NCBI RefSeq assembly: GCF_016859285.1
Contig: NC_053414.1
Location: 11,058,017-11,122,016 of the forward strand
Length of the DNA stretch: 64,000 nt
From: Xiphias gladius
Lineage: Eukaryota > Chordata > Actinopteri > Istiophoriformes > Xiphiidae
Direction: 5' to 3'
Translations under genes and position numbers: made by a program
Notes under the pieces: generated by a model
Database searches by the model: none
Told to the model about the DNA's origin: nothing
What the model saw: the letters and a program-made list of their open reading frames with translations, nothing else
Shown: positions 30,001-41,756 of the stretch, in pieces
Position numbering within the stretch: position 1 is the first letter of the stretch
Layout: every line of letters begins with the position of its first letter

Positions 30001-32066
30001 TTTTCTGTTTAAAAAAACGTAAGCTATGCATGAAAGAGGTTTGTTTTTCATACGAGTGCATGAGAAACAGGAAGAAACCAAAGTGTAACCAGTAAAATAA
30101 TAACACTAAGTAACCATATAAAGCACAACAGAGCCGTTAATCTGGTAAATGTACACATGGAGTCCACAAGAGTAAAGGTAAAAAGAGTGAAATAGTTAGC
30201 GTTAGTCTGCCAGTAAATTAATAGTCACATAACGTTGACAGAATGGGAAGAATGGGCAAAACATCCCTTATTCTGACTTGTTCATGCATTATTCTAAGGT
30301 GGTTAGCCCCAAGGTTAGAGCGGGTTGTCCAACAACCGGAAGGTCGGTGGTTCGATCCCCAGCTCCTCCAGTCTGCAGGTTGATGTATCACTGAGCAAGA
30401 TACTGAACCCCAAAACATTTCCCCCGACTTATCATCTGTGTGTGTGTGTAGAAAGCACTGTTTGTATAGAAAACCGCTGCATGAATATGTATGTGAATGG
30501 GTGAATGCGGCATGTAGTGTAAAGCGCTTTGAGTGGTCGCAAAGACTAGAAAAGTGCTATATAAATGCAGATTACCATTTAAAATCAGATACAAACAAAC
30601 AGTGTATAGCTCCTGTAAAATTAGCTGAATGGACTGTAATAGCGATCATAATAGCGTTAATACAGTTTGTTGACATGACTGTAGTTTTTTTTGGGAGCTA
30701 TCATCGCTGTAAGACATTCCCGACATCTCCGCTTCGGAATTACAAGTCGGAGGCTGACGTGAACAGTTTTTCCCACTCGGCTGCCTAATTACGGTTTAAA
30801 TGATATGACGTGTACTTAGCACTAGCAACACATTAGCTGACGGCTAGCTTAGTTAGCAGTAAACTGATTGCAGTTTAACTAAATTAACGAAAAATAAATC
30901 AACAATCACAAAACAGCTATAACCTAACTTAAAGACAACTTAAAATTTAAAATAATGCGCCAAAAATGGAAATTGCGGAGTGGAATAAAGATGTTTGTAA
31001 GTATTTGCTTGGTCACAGATCTGACAAAATGATGGCTGAAACAATGTCAGTTAAACTGATATGGACCTGTTAACGGTCGCTACTAGCAACAGACTGTTAA
31101 CGACTGAAACCAGCTGCCGGTGTCAGAAAAATTTAAACAAGCTTATTAACTTTGATTTAGTGTCTCATGTGATTCCTTAAACATTTTGTGCCGTTTAGGC
31201 CCATGTTTGAAGAAGACGTGCCCTCTGTACTGGAGTTAGAAATGGAGGAGCTGGACCAGTGGATGAAAAAAGACAGTAAGTTTCTGTAAACAAACAAAAC
31301 CCAACAATATTAAAAAAAAAAAAAAAAAAAGAAGCTATTTAAAAACACATAGCATGAAAGGAAACAAGGAGATGTGCCTTAAAAAATCAGACAAAAATAC
31401 ACTCACTTGCCATTTCATTAGGTACACCTAGCTAAAACTGATGCAGTCTAATACAACAGCTGTCTATAAATTGTACTTTTATGAAGGTTATAATATTAAA
31501 CATTTGTGTGGACCCCTTTCAAGTCGGTGTTGATTCAACTTTATGCTCATTTTGGAGACTGTAGTTTGTGGTGCTGTTGAATTATGTTGCATCATACTAA
31601 GAGCTGTTTCTAATATTTTGTCCGCCCATTTATATCACTGACATTCGAGTAAATAATAGAAACACCTGTCAGTATAATGCAATACAGTTCAACAGCACCA
31701 CAACCAGCACCACCACTGCATTAGTTTTAGCTAGATGCCTGATAAACTGGAAAGTGAGAGTAAGTTTTATGGGAAACCTCTCCAGCTGAAACATGAGCTG
31801 GTAGATTTTATCCAGCAGAGGTCACCGTAGCTTTATAAGAGGTTAACATACAGGCCTAATGTCTCTATCTTGTATGATGCCAGTTTATCGCAGTCATTTT
31901 TGTAAATTCTGTATATTTATTAAGACGTGTTGCTTGTACAAATTGGCCTGCAACATTTCTGTGACATGCATTATCACAGTTTAGTGAATATACATTTATA
32001 GGTTTGTGTGTTGGTTTGCTTGTTCCAGGTGAAACTGCAGAGGACTTTAAACATGCACAATTATAA
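23945..32066 (+). CDS. tmem154: tmem154, transmembrane protein 154
   Basis: A complete eight-exon gene: 23945-24035, 24879-24944, 25638-25700, 27057-27119, 29040-29222, 29801-29855, 31199-31275, 32029-32066. The joined length is 636 nt, 211 residues, and all phases fit. Signal peptide: the Leu run after MRGPRVKTP, ending near SLAGT. Residues about 31-118 are an acidic Ser/Thr/Pro-rich ectodomain without cysteines. Residues about 119-144 form a single membrane helix (VGLIIIPILVVLVVVIIGMI). The cytoplasmic part has KEDPYLDESSTEKVP and then FEEDVPSVLELEMEELDQWM, which matches human TMEM154 (FEEDTPSVMEIEMEELDKWM) and is the decisive evidence. The molecular function is poorly known; sheep TMEM154 variants affect susceptibility to a lentivirus. 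The C-terminus is shorter than the human one. An in-frame second ATG lies at 23969. Confidence 0.9.
24879..24944 (+). CDS. tmem154: tmem154 exon 2: acidic ectodomain module
   Basis: 66 nt, phase 1 on both sides, acceptor acatccag, donor CCCAG|gtgaga. It encodes ETEAQEDVTGDPDPVDDDTE and IP(G). Confidence 0.85.
24976..25011. repeat. (ATA)n microsatellite in tmem154 intron 2
   Basis: About 36 nt of AAT units with one interruption, next to the Tc1-type element at 25014. Confidence 0.9.
25014..25563. mobile_element. Tc1-type non-autonomous element with nested older repeat
   Basis: Left end TACACTATGTGGCCAACAGT and right end (reverse complement) TACACCAAATGGCCAAAAGT are imperfect inverted repeats of the common fish Tc1 type, next to TA. 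Inside is a segment starting TTTTTTTCACCAGGTAAAAA that resembles the one at 225-330. It lies in tmem154 intron 2, directly after an (ATA)n tract. Confidence 0.6.
25638..25700 (+). CDS. tmem154: tmem154 exon 3: ectodomain module
   Basis: 63 nt, phase 1 on both sides, acceptor gtttgtag, donor TCCAG|gtaaat. It encodes ELLSTISDATLSPDPLATED and P(G). It is similar in length, phase and ending to exon 2. Confidence 0.82.
26150..26462. mobile_element. MITE family B, copy 2 (left end missing)
   Basis: Shares with copies 1 and 3 the motifs TTTTGTCCACCCC, AACACCTCCCTGTATAAGGC, CAACAGCACCACAAACTACG and the right end CCTAATAAACTGCCAGCTGA. It lies in tmem154 intron 3. Confidence 0.6.
27057..27119 (+). CDS. 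tmem154: tmem154 exon 4: ectodomain module
   Basis: 63 nt, phase 1 on both sides, acceptor gtttccag, donor TTGGG|gtatgt. It encodes GEQNTQEDHSSGLSYLTSSP and W(G). Confidence 0.82.
27208..28335 (-). mobile_element. 5'-truncated non-LTR retrotransposon (LINE) remnant
   Basis: On the minus strand 28041-28241 reads like a reverse-transcriptase segment (SSTCALDPGPSKFF, then FPTAFKTDVVKPLL). Further along the minus strand, 27.96 to 27.21 kb resembles the 3' region of fish LINEs, ending in GTATGAAAGGTGCTATATAA and an (ATT)n tail. It is inserted antisense in tmem154 intron 4. The RT reading is short and diverged, so the family is uncertain. Confidence 0.55.
29040..29222 (+). CDS. tmem154: tmem154 exon 5: membrane helix
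   Basis: 183 nt, acceptor cttctgcag, donor TCAAG|gtatgt. It encodes EVSPYTEDPNTM, the juxtamembrane EVDQN, the Val/Ile/Leu-rich helix and the basic stop-transfer NCRWNKTVRNQ. Confidence 0.92.
29801..29855 (+). CDS. tmem154: tmem154 exon 6
   Basis: 55 nt, phase 1 to 2, acceptor cttctcatag, donor CCAAT|gtaagt. It encodes ELRKEDPYLDESSTEKVP. The Tyr in DPYL is a potential cytoplasmic sorting or phosphorylation site (inference). Confidence 0.9.
30288..30588 (+). mobile_element. tRNA-derived SINE-like repeat
   Basis: A B-box-like GGTGGTTCGATCCCC, followed by CTGAGCAAGATACTGAACCC and an end AAGTGCTATATAAATGCAGA. This is the layout of a SINE-like repeat frequent in spiny-rayed fishes. It lies in tmem154 intron 6. 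Confidence 0.7.
31199..31275 (+). CDS. tmem154: tmem154 exon 7: conserved acidic cytoplasmic motif
   Basis: 77 nt, phase 2 to 1, acceptor ccgtttag, donor GACA|gtaagt. It encodes PMFEEDVPSVLELEMEELDQ and WMKKD, the most conserved part of the TMEM154 family. Confidence 0.93.
31398..31762. mobile_element. MITE family B, copy 3
   Basis: Left end TACACTCACTTGCCATTTCA, right end TGATAAACTGGAAAGTGAGA, and the shared interior TTGATTCAACTTTATGCTCA. It lies in tmem154 intron 7. Confidence 0.7.
32029..32066 (+). CDS. tmem154: tmem154 exon 8: short C-terminus
   Basis: The acceptor is cttgttccag. It encodes GETAEDFKHAQL (first codon split, read as Ser) and a TAA at 32064-32066. Human TMEM154 continues about 20 residues further, so this end is truncated or diverged. 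Confidence 0.75.
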
Positions 32067-33164
32067 TTATGGTGATAATATTTCACACTTGTTGACTAAG
32101 CATCCAGACTTTTCTTGTTATTTATTCCTTTTAGTGAGAGTTTTTCTTATAAAACATGGGATCGCTTTGCATTTTTAACATATTTCAGTGGTCTGGAAAT
32201 TTGTGATTTCTTTAATTCGTGAATATAAAGGTGTAAAAGACATGATTTGTATTGGGTGTCCTTTGTTGTAATTTTCTCTCCTCTTCTGTGAGCCTTGTTT
32301 GGCAACGTTGACGTCTAAATCAGAACAGCTGCAGTGTCAACGCGTGAGGAGTTTTTAAAAAATTTTTAAGCAATGTTCCTGCAGGTGTGAATACAACCTC
32401 CTTTGAATGAACTATCTCATTATGAATACTCTCAAAACAAAAATGTAAATATTTACGGCCCACACGTTGAGCATTACAACTAACTTATTACATACAGCTT
32501 GCTACACAACAGCGCCAACACAACACAGATCAACAGTAGGCTCAGGTAAAAAGAAGTCTTTCCAGACGGTTTCCTATTTTCTGCCATCCTGTTTGTTGTG
32601 ATGCACCAGCTGGCTTCACTATAGCTGTGAGTGATGAATTGTAACCTTTTCTTCATTACACATGCTATTGTTTGGAAGCACAAGCACACTAACATCTGTT
32701 AGTGATTACAACAGGCATGCATGGAAGTGTGACGCAACTTAACCCTGGGATAGTCTCCTTACTGGAAGGGCTGGAAAGGCGAGGTCAAGGTCCACTGCAC
32801 TAACTGTTGACCAACATCATTTACACACTGCTTTTTCTCAGGATTTTTTTTCCAAATCTGTGCAAGGGTTAGCGTTTCATTCAACAGTGGGGCACTCTGT
32901 ACACAGTAGGTTACACAAGAGATCGCAAAACAGAAGCAAATGTAATGTTACTGCTGCCGTGGTTGCAAAATGTGATGCTTCCACTGCAGCAGCTGTGCCT
33001 TGTTTGTCAGACCTGTTAAATTCCACAGCAACTTAGGCACAATAGTGAATCGAATTAAAGAGAGAGCGCATAAACACTGTATTTGAAGCTGCTTAAAAAG
33101 CAAGTTTTAAAAATCTACCAGTTACTTTGCACTGGAAGAAGTTGAACCATAGCAGAGCTACTCC

Positions 33165-33505
33165 ATTCATACATTAGTTATACTGTTTATCCCTTGAGGG
33201 TCACGGTGTGGGCGGGTGGGAGTAAGCCCAGCTGACATTGGGCGAGAGGTCGCCAGTCTCTCACAGGGCCAACATATAGAGACAAACAACCAGTCACGCT
33301 CACATTCACACCTACGGGCAATTTAGCGACGCCAATTCACCCGCATGTCTTTGGACTGCGGGAGGAAGCGGAGGAAAACCCAAACGGGCACGGGGAGAAC
33401 ATGCAAACTCCACGCAGAAAGGCCCCGGTCGAACCGGCGCTCAAACCCGGCGGAACCTTCTCACTGTGCGGCGACTAACCACTGTACCGCCATGCCACCC
33501 TAGCA
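33165..33505 (-). mobile_element. tRNA-derived SINE, minus orientation
   Basis: The + strand text GGAGAACATGCAAACTCCAC and GTGCGGCGACTAACCACTGT is the reverse complement of a common fish SINE. Its promoter-like GGTTAGTCGCCGCAC head lies at the right side. It follows tmem154, inside the possible 3' UTR. Confidence 0.75.
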
Positions 33506-35969
33506 GAGCAACTCTCAAAAGAAAAATGGTCTAATTAATGGTTTAATTAATTTGTTCAAACCAAATTTAACAAAATGAACAAAATGGCCAAAAAGCCAGC
33601 AAAAAAACCCCACTCTCAATTGAGTTAATTGAAAAAAGTGAGCAACTGTTTATTTCATGCTGAACTAATTGGTTTTTTTTTTGGTTTTTTTTGGCCACTT
33701 GGGAGCAACACATCTAGCTATACATACAACAAGTCTTATCGCCTTATAAAATCGCTGTGGTGAACATGTTAGCAAACAATTGTCCCACAGACACAGAGCG
33801 AAATTAGCATCCATTTGGAGTTGTGTTTGCAACTCCTCTTGGAGCTGTTCTGGTCTCTAACAAATATCTGGCTCTTTAGCTGCTAAATGCTCCACTGTGT
33901 TCATCCGCTAGTTGCTAATGTTACCTATCGGCTTTTTGGTGCTGGGCAGGTAGTGTCCAGTGGATTTATCCACTGGAAGACTGCAGAGTTGGGTTATAAT
34001 TACCTGTGGGTCTGTCACCATGAGCAAACATTTTTACATTACTTATAATCATTTGACCTGTGGCTCTTTTTTAAACACTATCGATTAGGGTAGCTTTAAG
34101 CATTTAGCCTACCAGTAACACAAAACAGTAGCTAAATATCCACAGGAGGAAAATCTGCCTGCATTTCAGAGAGCAGAGTGGAAATCGCACTAAGCAAGAT
34201 TAAAAATATCCGATTTAAAAAATAATAAATAACAGCTACCAACACTTATAACTAATTGACATAACAAATATTGAAGTTTTGTGTAAAATTTTGGAAACAT
34301 TTCACAGCGACAGCCAAATATTTTTGTGTTGTCTTTGATTTGTGTTTGTGTGCACAGTGTATTTCAGCTCAGCTTACGTCGACCAGAAGTGAAAGTGCAG
34401 GTTGTGCTGTGGTCAGTTCTGTTGCTGGAGCTTCCCAGTGTCCTGAGTTTGTCATGTCCTCCCTGATGCTGTGTGAACGACCCCCTTTTGTGTGCGCAGG
34501 GGCTGATCTCAACATTAGTAGTATGGCTTGTTGGACTGTCGTGTACAGTCAGTAAGTAGGTTGGCGGCACTGACTGAGCGTGTCTTCACCGCAGTCAGTT
34601 CAGTTCCTCTTTGCCTTTATGGAATATTTTTGTGTAGTTTTTTTTTTGTTAACAATACCAGAAAATGACCCCCAAAAAAGTAATTTACAGCTTTGCAACT
34701 GCGAACTCCATCACCAGAGTTCAGGGATTGTAGAGGACTGACCCCTCTCTCTGTCTGTCCCTCTCACTCTGACATTGTCACCTCTCTTACCCATGATTCC
34801 TTTACTGCAGGTTAACAAAGGACGCTCTCCCAGTATGCAAGGACACACAGTCAACAATGAATCGTTGCCAACTTGGTCGTTCTGACCTTTCTGCAGTAAT
34901 CCAGCTACATTTGTGACCACAGGAGGTAATTTGACTGCCAGGAAACAACGTCACAACACTTAAGGGACATCTACAAACGTTTTTTTTGTTTTTACAGTAA
35001 AAAAAATTCAGCACGAAAAATTGAATTTCAAAACTCTTGGCTGTTATTCCTCCTGACAGAATTCAATGGAGAGCAACATGCAGCAACTGGAATTCTACAT
35101 ATTAAACAGTGGCTTTTTTTTTTTTTTTCTGTCAGTGATCAGCGTTTTGCCTTTCATGCTTTGTCTGTTTTTATTGTTTTTCTAACTGTCTGTTTTGCCA
35201 GGGACATTGTACAGTATTTTCTGTATCATAGAATCAGCCTGAGAGAAAAGTGTTCAGTATAAACCTAAAAAAAGACTGTGCTGTAGCCACCAATTGTTAC
35301 CTGTTTGCTGATTCATATTATTAAAGAGTGTGTGGTCATCTTCAAGTGCATTAGGCACATACTCTTCTCCACCCCTCACAGATACGACTGCTCATAGTTT
35401 CTGCTGATGGCTTATCGTCGACTCAAAGCCTCTTTGTTGTATTACACTGTTTGACTCCCTCCGGCTGCAGGTTTTAATGGGGAAATATCCTGTTGAAGAC
35501 TGTAGGCATGCATGACAGAGGAGGCCACTCCTTTTTCATGCCTGTGCAGAGCTGGTTAGGACTTCTGGATAAAGAGTCTTTATTCAGAAACTGATTGAAA
35601 TCTCAGAGTGTGAAATCAAGAGCTTTTGATAAATTACTGCCTGTTGCTGAAACAGCTTTCTAAAAGCTGCTACCGATAAGATTTTCATATCACCCTAGAT
35701 AATAACTCTCTGACTGAATACATTATATCTAGAGATGCTGTTTCAATGTTTTGTTACAAGTATAGGCTTAAAAGTGTAGAATCAAAGCAGTCATCACACT
35801 GATCTAAATGTGAGCGCTACTTTCTCTGAGTGTCAGTTAGTATTTTGCAGAATCTTGCACTGTAAATATGGGAATACGGAATACCAAAAAAAATATTATT
35901 TTCATTGAATGTTTTTTGTAAATATTTCATACAAGGATGTAGTATTTTTATTTTGCTGATGAAGCTATG

Positions 35970-35986
35970 AATAAAATTTCAATAAA
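35970..35986 (+). terminator. tmem154: Tandem poly(A) signals, possible tmem154 3' end
   Basis: Two AATAAA hexamers (35970-35975 and 35981-35986) within 17 nt on the + strand, 3.9 kb after the tmem154 stop. They would give a long 3' UTR. They lie just before a degenerate repeat that starts near 36015. Use is inferred only. Confidence 0.3.
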
Positions 35987-36014
35987 GAGAAATATCTTGA
36001 TATGTGAAAATTTT

Positions 36015-36700
36015 TAGCCATGCTAGTGACATGGCTCTTGGGATGACAATGTCAGTTAGTCTGTTTGTCCACCAATTTTGTCCAGACTGAAATATCTCAA
36101 CAAATACTTGACGGATTGACATGTAATTTTGTACAGACATTCATGGCCCCTTAAAGATGTATCCTAATGACTGGTTATCCTTTGACTTTTCCTTTTAGTG
36201 CCACCATGAGGTTGAAATTTTTAAATCTGAGTGAAATGTCTAGACCACAATTTGAATTTGGTTCAGATATTTAAGGTCCTTGGAGGCTGAATCCTCCCGG
36301 CTTTGGTGATCCTCTGACTTTCCCTCTAGCACCACCAGCAGCTTAAAGTTTTTGCTTATATTCCATGAAATATCTCAACATTTACACACCGGATTGGCAG
36401 GAAAATTGGTACAGACGTTTATGGTCCCCAAACAATGAATTTTAAAGACTTTGGTGATCCCCTGGCTTTTCCTCTGGTGACACCAACAGGTTGATGTTTG
36501 TGTTTCAGAGTGAAATGTTTCAACAATTATTGGATGGATTGCCATGAAATGATGGTACCGACATTCAAGTTCCCCTCCGGATGAACTGTAATCACTTTGG
36601 TGATCTCCTGCCATTTCATGTACTGCCATCACGGGTATCAAAACACTAGCATGACCGTAGCATTTTGTGTCACGTACTGTACTTGCAGTCATATAAATCT
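36015..36700. repeat. Degenerate tandem-like repeat, about 110-120-nt units
   Basis: Recurring phrases: GAAATATCTCAACAAATACT, TTGGATGGATTGCCATGAAA, ACAGACGTTTATGGTCCCCA, TTTGGTGATCCCCTGGCTTT and CCTCTAGCACCACCAGCAGC. Four to five units can be seen. A widespread fish repeat with no coding content. Confidence 0.7.
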
Positions 36701-37599
36701 TTACAGCTACTTTTATTCATTTTGCTGACACTTTGGAAAACAAGGAGAAGCCTCAGGAATAAATTTTATCGGTGCATTAATTGTTAAAATTATAGTTGGG
36801 TCATGTTTTCAGCTTGGTGTAAGTGTAACTCAAAACCTTTGAGGGGACATTTAAATCGGTTTAGAAAAATAGTACCATAAATACAAAACCGTAGATTTAA
36901 TGTGTGATACATCTGTCCCTGTCACTGTGCACTCTCTCTCTCAGCTCTTACGTCTCTAGCTGTAAATCCACTGATGAGTCTGCTTCGCTTTCCCTCTTTG
37001 AGCTCTGTGGGTCTGATAGTCACTTGTGAAAAGCTAATGGAATTAAAGAAGGTCTGAGGGAGCGAAGGTAGAGAATCCATGCAAACCAATGAATACAAAT
37101 TACAAATAAGTCTCTTAATCCATTTCTCCTCCTTTTCACTTTCTTCCTTATTAGATTTCCAGACAGCTGTTCTGTCTGCCACCGCACAATGTCGTCGTCG
37201 TCACTCCTGTGAGGCTGGTCGGACACTGCTGACTAAACGTGTTCGTAATCAGCAACTAAGGAAATACTAAATTACTGTTTATACACGTATATAAAGCCTG
37301 TTGCAAAAATGCTGCGCCTTTTGTTTGGCAGTAATTTATGTTCGGAGCATCATACCAAAAATCTTGTCCAGTCATGTTTAGAGTTTGAAAGATGTGAGAG
37401 TTTACCAGTCAAGGAGGCTCTAATAAAAGACACATTTCAGTTTAATCATGGGAGGTTTTGGATCCAATGCTTTTGGAGCTTTACCCACCAAAGTCTAAAA
37501 GTCTACATATAATTCAAACTCCGCTCTATCAATTTTGACCATTCTTTTTTAAGTGTCTAAAAAATCCCCCAACTTTATGGAAGTGCAACATTACTAATA

Positions 37600-38335
37600 C
37601 TAATAGGAGGCTCTTCGTGGCCTGCCTCCTCGCCTTATTTCTGACCTTTCGGTCCCGTATGAACGAGACTGTCACCCCATAGGTTGTCTGTGTGAACAAC
37701 TTATTGCGTAACCCATAGTTACGTTTGATCGTTGACGTCTAGCGGTTGTATCAGACAGTATCAGTCTTTTCAGCAAATGGCCCAAAACGATGTTTGCAAA
37801 ACAAAGCTCTCTAGTGGCCGTAGCGATTATGACAGGAGCAAAGGAGGAAGTAAGGGGACGTTGTTATAGAGCGACGAAGTCCGCGTAAAGAGGGGGTTGG
37901 TGTTGGTGTTGGGGTTGGGGTTGAGGTGGGTGGATGGCTCGACAAACATTGGACTTTAACAAGGGAGACCGCTGTTTGTTTCCTGTTCCAAACGACAGTT
38001 AATGTTGTTCCTTTTAACCATGACCACGATCATTGTATAACCTTAACCACGTGATTACTATTGTAACCGTGATGACGAAGGTCCTCTAACCTTAACAAAA
38101 TACTTATTTTAACCCAAACCATGCTCTTCCCCTAAACCTGACAAAATTGTTTTTGTGCTAAAAACTAACCAAGTATTTACCATAGCATTGTCACATCATA
38201 AAAGGGTTAGTTATTTATTTTTCAACAGTTATTTTTAACAGTTTATCTGTGGCGTATCTCCTGCAGCCGTAGGGGCGCTAATTCAGGAAACGCTCCTATG
38301 GGTCGTATCAGGGGGTCAGGACGGATGACCTACAG
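37600..38335. repeat. Interspersed repeat with G-rich segment
   Basis: A left part with CCCATAGG and a right part with CCTATGGGTCGTATCAGGGG are roughly inverted. The interior holds a GGTT-rich run and TAACCTTAACC phrases common in fish repeats. No coding frame. Confidence 0.45.
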
Positions 38336-38734
38336 TATATGGTCATTTAGGTTGGAGAACTTGTTCATATGAAGTCTGTGCATAACTTGATATCCTCAAG
38401 TAGTGGTCTTTAGCTTGTTCCAGGGTCAAAGAGGGGATAGAAAACTTTTTTGCAGTTTTACGGCCTTGAGGCTGACCGACGAAATAAATCTGGCTGAATC
38501 TGAATCTGTTTTACTTAAAGCACATTTTATCAGAGTTTATCGTGGTTCTTACTTGATTTTACCTGGTTTTTGACATGATTTCACCTGAGTTGTCTTAACT
38601 TCTTTAATGTTATTTTACCGGAGTCTATTTTACCTACAGTGTTTTATTCAGAGCCAGTTAAATGTCTTTTATTGTCCTATGTCCTATTTTCCAAGCTTTT
38701 CTATTTGATTTTATTACTGTTAGTTTTTAATAGC

Positions 38735-39017
38735 GCTGAAATGATTTGTCAAATAATTAATTAGTCAATCGACAGGAAATGAATAGTTTTAATGAGGATT
38801 TACTGCTTTTTTCGTCTTATGTGATCATAAACTAAATATTTTGGGATTTTGGACTGTTTCCCCGACAAAACAAGTAACCTGATCATATCATCTTGAACTT
38901 GAATTGTGATGGGCTTTTTTCACTGTTCTCTGACATTTCATAGACCAAATTAATGGATTAATCGAGAAAATAATCTACACATTAATCGATAAAGAAGAAA
39001 TCGATAGCTTCAGCACT
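38735..39017 (+). repeat. Same old repeat family, copy 2
   Basis: Starts TAATTAATTAGTCAATCGAC, contains CCCCGACAAAACAAG and GACATTTCATAGACCAA, and ends ATTAATCGATAAAGAAGAAA. It is the most complete copy in the window. Confidence 0.65.
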
Positions 39018-39723
39018 ACTTTTTATTTCATTACATTGTGTGAAGCACTTTCTAACTTCATGCGCTCATGCTGTACAAATAAAGATTATTATTATGCCTA
39101 TATCAATACACTGTAAGCCCATAAATACAGACACAAAATTACTTTACTGAGAAAATGCAGATACACTTCTACCCTTGGTTTGAATAATACTTCCAGATAG
39201 ATGTGCTATGATAGCGGGTGTAGGGTTTTACTGACTGTGTGTGAAGGCAGCATCACCCCACATTATTCCAAATACTAGCTAAACTGGTATTCATGTGAAT
39301 AAAACAGTACTGCTTCTCGCCAACCACAACTCTGGCACACACTATGTAATGGGTAACGCATTGACTGATAAATCTGTGCCCAAAACATGAGACACTTGTT
39401 GTTTCCAATTTCGATTATAGGCATGTCTGCCGTAGTGAATGGGAATGATGTGATGTTATCCCCTGGTGCACACATTCATAATATCATATCTCCAGTGACC
39501 CGTCTCTCTGAATTTGCTAGGCTTTGTTGACTGAATCCCTGTCTGCCCAGCAGGCAATGATGCTGCCTGCCTATAAGCTGCATTTCACAGGCGCACCAGC
39601 AGCCGTGCTTGTTTGCCTTCAAGAGCTGCGATGTTACAGAGCATCGTCCGTCTGTCGCAATCATCACATTCAGGCATTCTTGGGCAATCTTTGAGTGGAA
39701 AACACATAATACACCAGGGAATC

Positions 39724-39744
39724 TGTGTGTGTGTGTGTGTGTGT

Positions 39745-39783
<39 letters not shown>
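39724..39783. repeat. (TG)n microsatellite with one GA interruption
   Basis: About 60 nt of TG dinucleotides, broken once (GTGAGTG) at about 39750. It creates spurious His/Thr- and Cys/Val-rich open frames on both strands. Confidence 0.95.
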
Positions 39784-39787
<4 letters not shown>

Positions 39788-41702
39788 TGTGCTCGTACCA
39801 TTATGGGAGACTTCACAATGGTTTTGAGTTTGGTCCTTTATAGATTTGTGATGAGCAATTTGAACCGTGTGAGACTTTCCCCTCTCTCTTATGAAAGTTT
39901 GCCTTTTGCACCAATTGGACAACGTTTATTAGAGGGTGATAGGGCTGTAGCTATCACTGAGAACACAGAGGTCATGTCCTTTGTATTTTTCTATGGGAAT
40001 TTAAGGACCCTAATTGTAGTTTACATTTTATAATTTAATGCTAAACACAAGGGGATTTCCTAAAGGCACACTGTCAATAATTTTAAGCTGATTCAAATTA
40101 CAAACACCCGGTGCCTTAAAAATGTGAGTTAACTGAAGTTTGGTTGAATAATTATTTAAAAGTTGTTTTATGAGTTTTGAAAATGTAAAACAAACTGAGT
40201 TAAGGTAACTGAGTGTTGTGGCTGGTGCCGATGCCACTTTGCACCGGAGCCAGTGCGAAGACAACATGCAGGGCTGCTCCCAGTGACAATGTCTAATTGT
40301 GTGTATGAGAGTATTGTCTGGATTCGATACCAATCTTTGTCACGATTCACATTGTTTTCATTATTATGAAAAGAAACATCCAGGATAAAATCTAACTCGT
40401 ATTAAGGACAAAAAGAAAGTTTCCATCATGAATATTTTTTTTCCAAACTAAAAAAAGGTGTTTCTGGAGTTTCCACTCTTGAAGAATACATGCTGGGAAG
40501 TCTGCTGATAAACTGATGATGTTTCTTCAGAAACTTAATTTATTGAGTTGAGTGAACTCTCAGCACCTCATTCATTCAACGCATCCTTTCAAGTAAGAAA
40601 AAGTTTTGTTTGTAAGTTCAGGTTTTATCTAACAATAAAAATTATAACTTTTAAGTTATAATTATATTCTAATTTTTTCTGCCAAGGGTAATCACACATT
40701 CTTAAATACATGAATATAACAATTTTCCATATGACAACATTTACTTTCCCAACTGGGGGGGTGATAACTGATAGAAAACAGCTTTTAGCATAGTGATTGC
40801 CATCCTGGAGGTTGAGACCCCTTAAAAGGTCCTGAAAAAGATTTAGGGCTCAACAGACCTCTTCTGTTACACAAAATAATTTTCTATGGATTTATTTTTT
40901 TTTAATGAAATATTGGATACTTTCTTCTTCGGGCTTCTTAAAATACTTCAAATGAAAAAGTCTGAGGAGGAAGATCTTTTGTTGAGCGTCTCGCAACTCA
41001 TGTACACACTGAGACTGTAACCTGTAAGGAGGGGTCTCAAATAGACAGGACTTTTATTCAAGAGGCCCCAAGTCAAACAGACTGTTTTACACCATCATGT
41101 AGGGAAACTCTGGGACATAAAAGTGTTTTTACATGAACAAAAACAAACAAAAAATTATAAAACTGTTGAATGAGTGAAATATGAAAAAATATCCAAGTTC
41201 ATAGAATATTTTACAGATGTTTTTTGGGTCCATTCAAAATAATCTGCTGGGGTGTGAGGTTGTGTAAATATAAAGATATGATCTCAGCATTTCTATGATC
41301 CTAGCCTCAGCCGTGACATCACCACATAAAACATTCAGATTTATCAAGTATATTTGTCTAGTTTTACTGACAACAAGACTCAAACAGCAGGCGGAGAAAT
41401 CAAAGAAAATTCCACACATTTTTGTGAGGAGTCACTAACAGGAGCAACAGCTTCTTTCAAACCCCTATTTGAGTGCATTTAATAACAGAGTGAGGATATT
41501 TACAGTCGTCCTTTGTTTCCAGGGTCTGTTTTTCGGCTTTCATTGACCGAATGCCAGCTTCAATTCCACACTTCTCAAGATCACATGTTTGGTGCTTAGT
41601 GATATCTCTGGGTTTCAGACTTTTCCCTGGAGGATCCAGATACAGGGCGTGAAAATGACCATGAGCCAAAACTAACCATAGCTGGCACTGTAGGGCTAAC
41701 TT

Positions 41703-41756
41703 CAGCAGCAGCAGCAGCAGCAGCAGCAGCACCACCACCACCACCACCACCACCAC
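41703..41756. repeat. Compound (CAG)n(CAC)n trinucleotide repeat
   Basis: About nine CAG units pass directly into about nine CAC/CCA units. Minus-strand frames give Val-then-Leu, Gly-then-Ala or Trp-then-Cys runs, none in a recognisable gene. No exon signals surround it. Confidence 0.9.

Noticed and set aside
39476..39922. 148-codon minus-strand open frame
   Set aside because: It runs through the (CA)n microsatellite, giving His/Thr repeats, and has no family resemblance or splice context.
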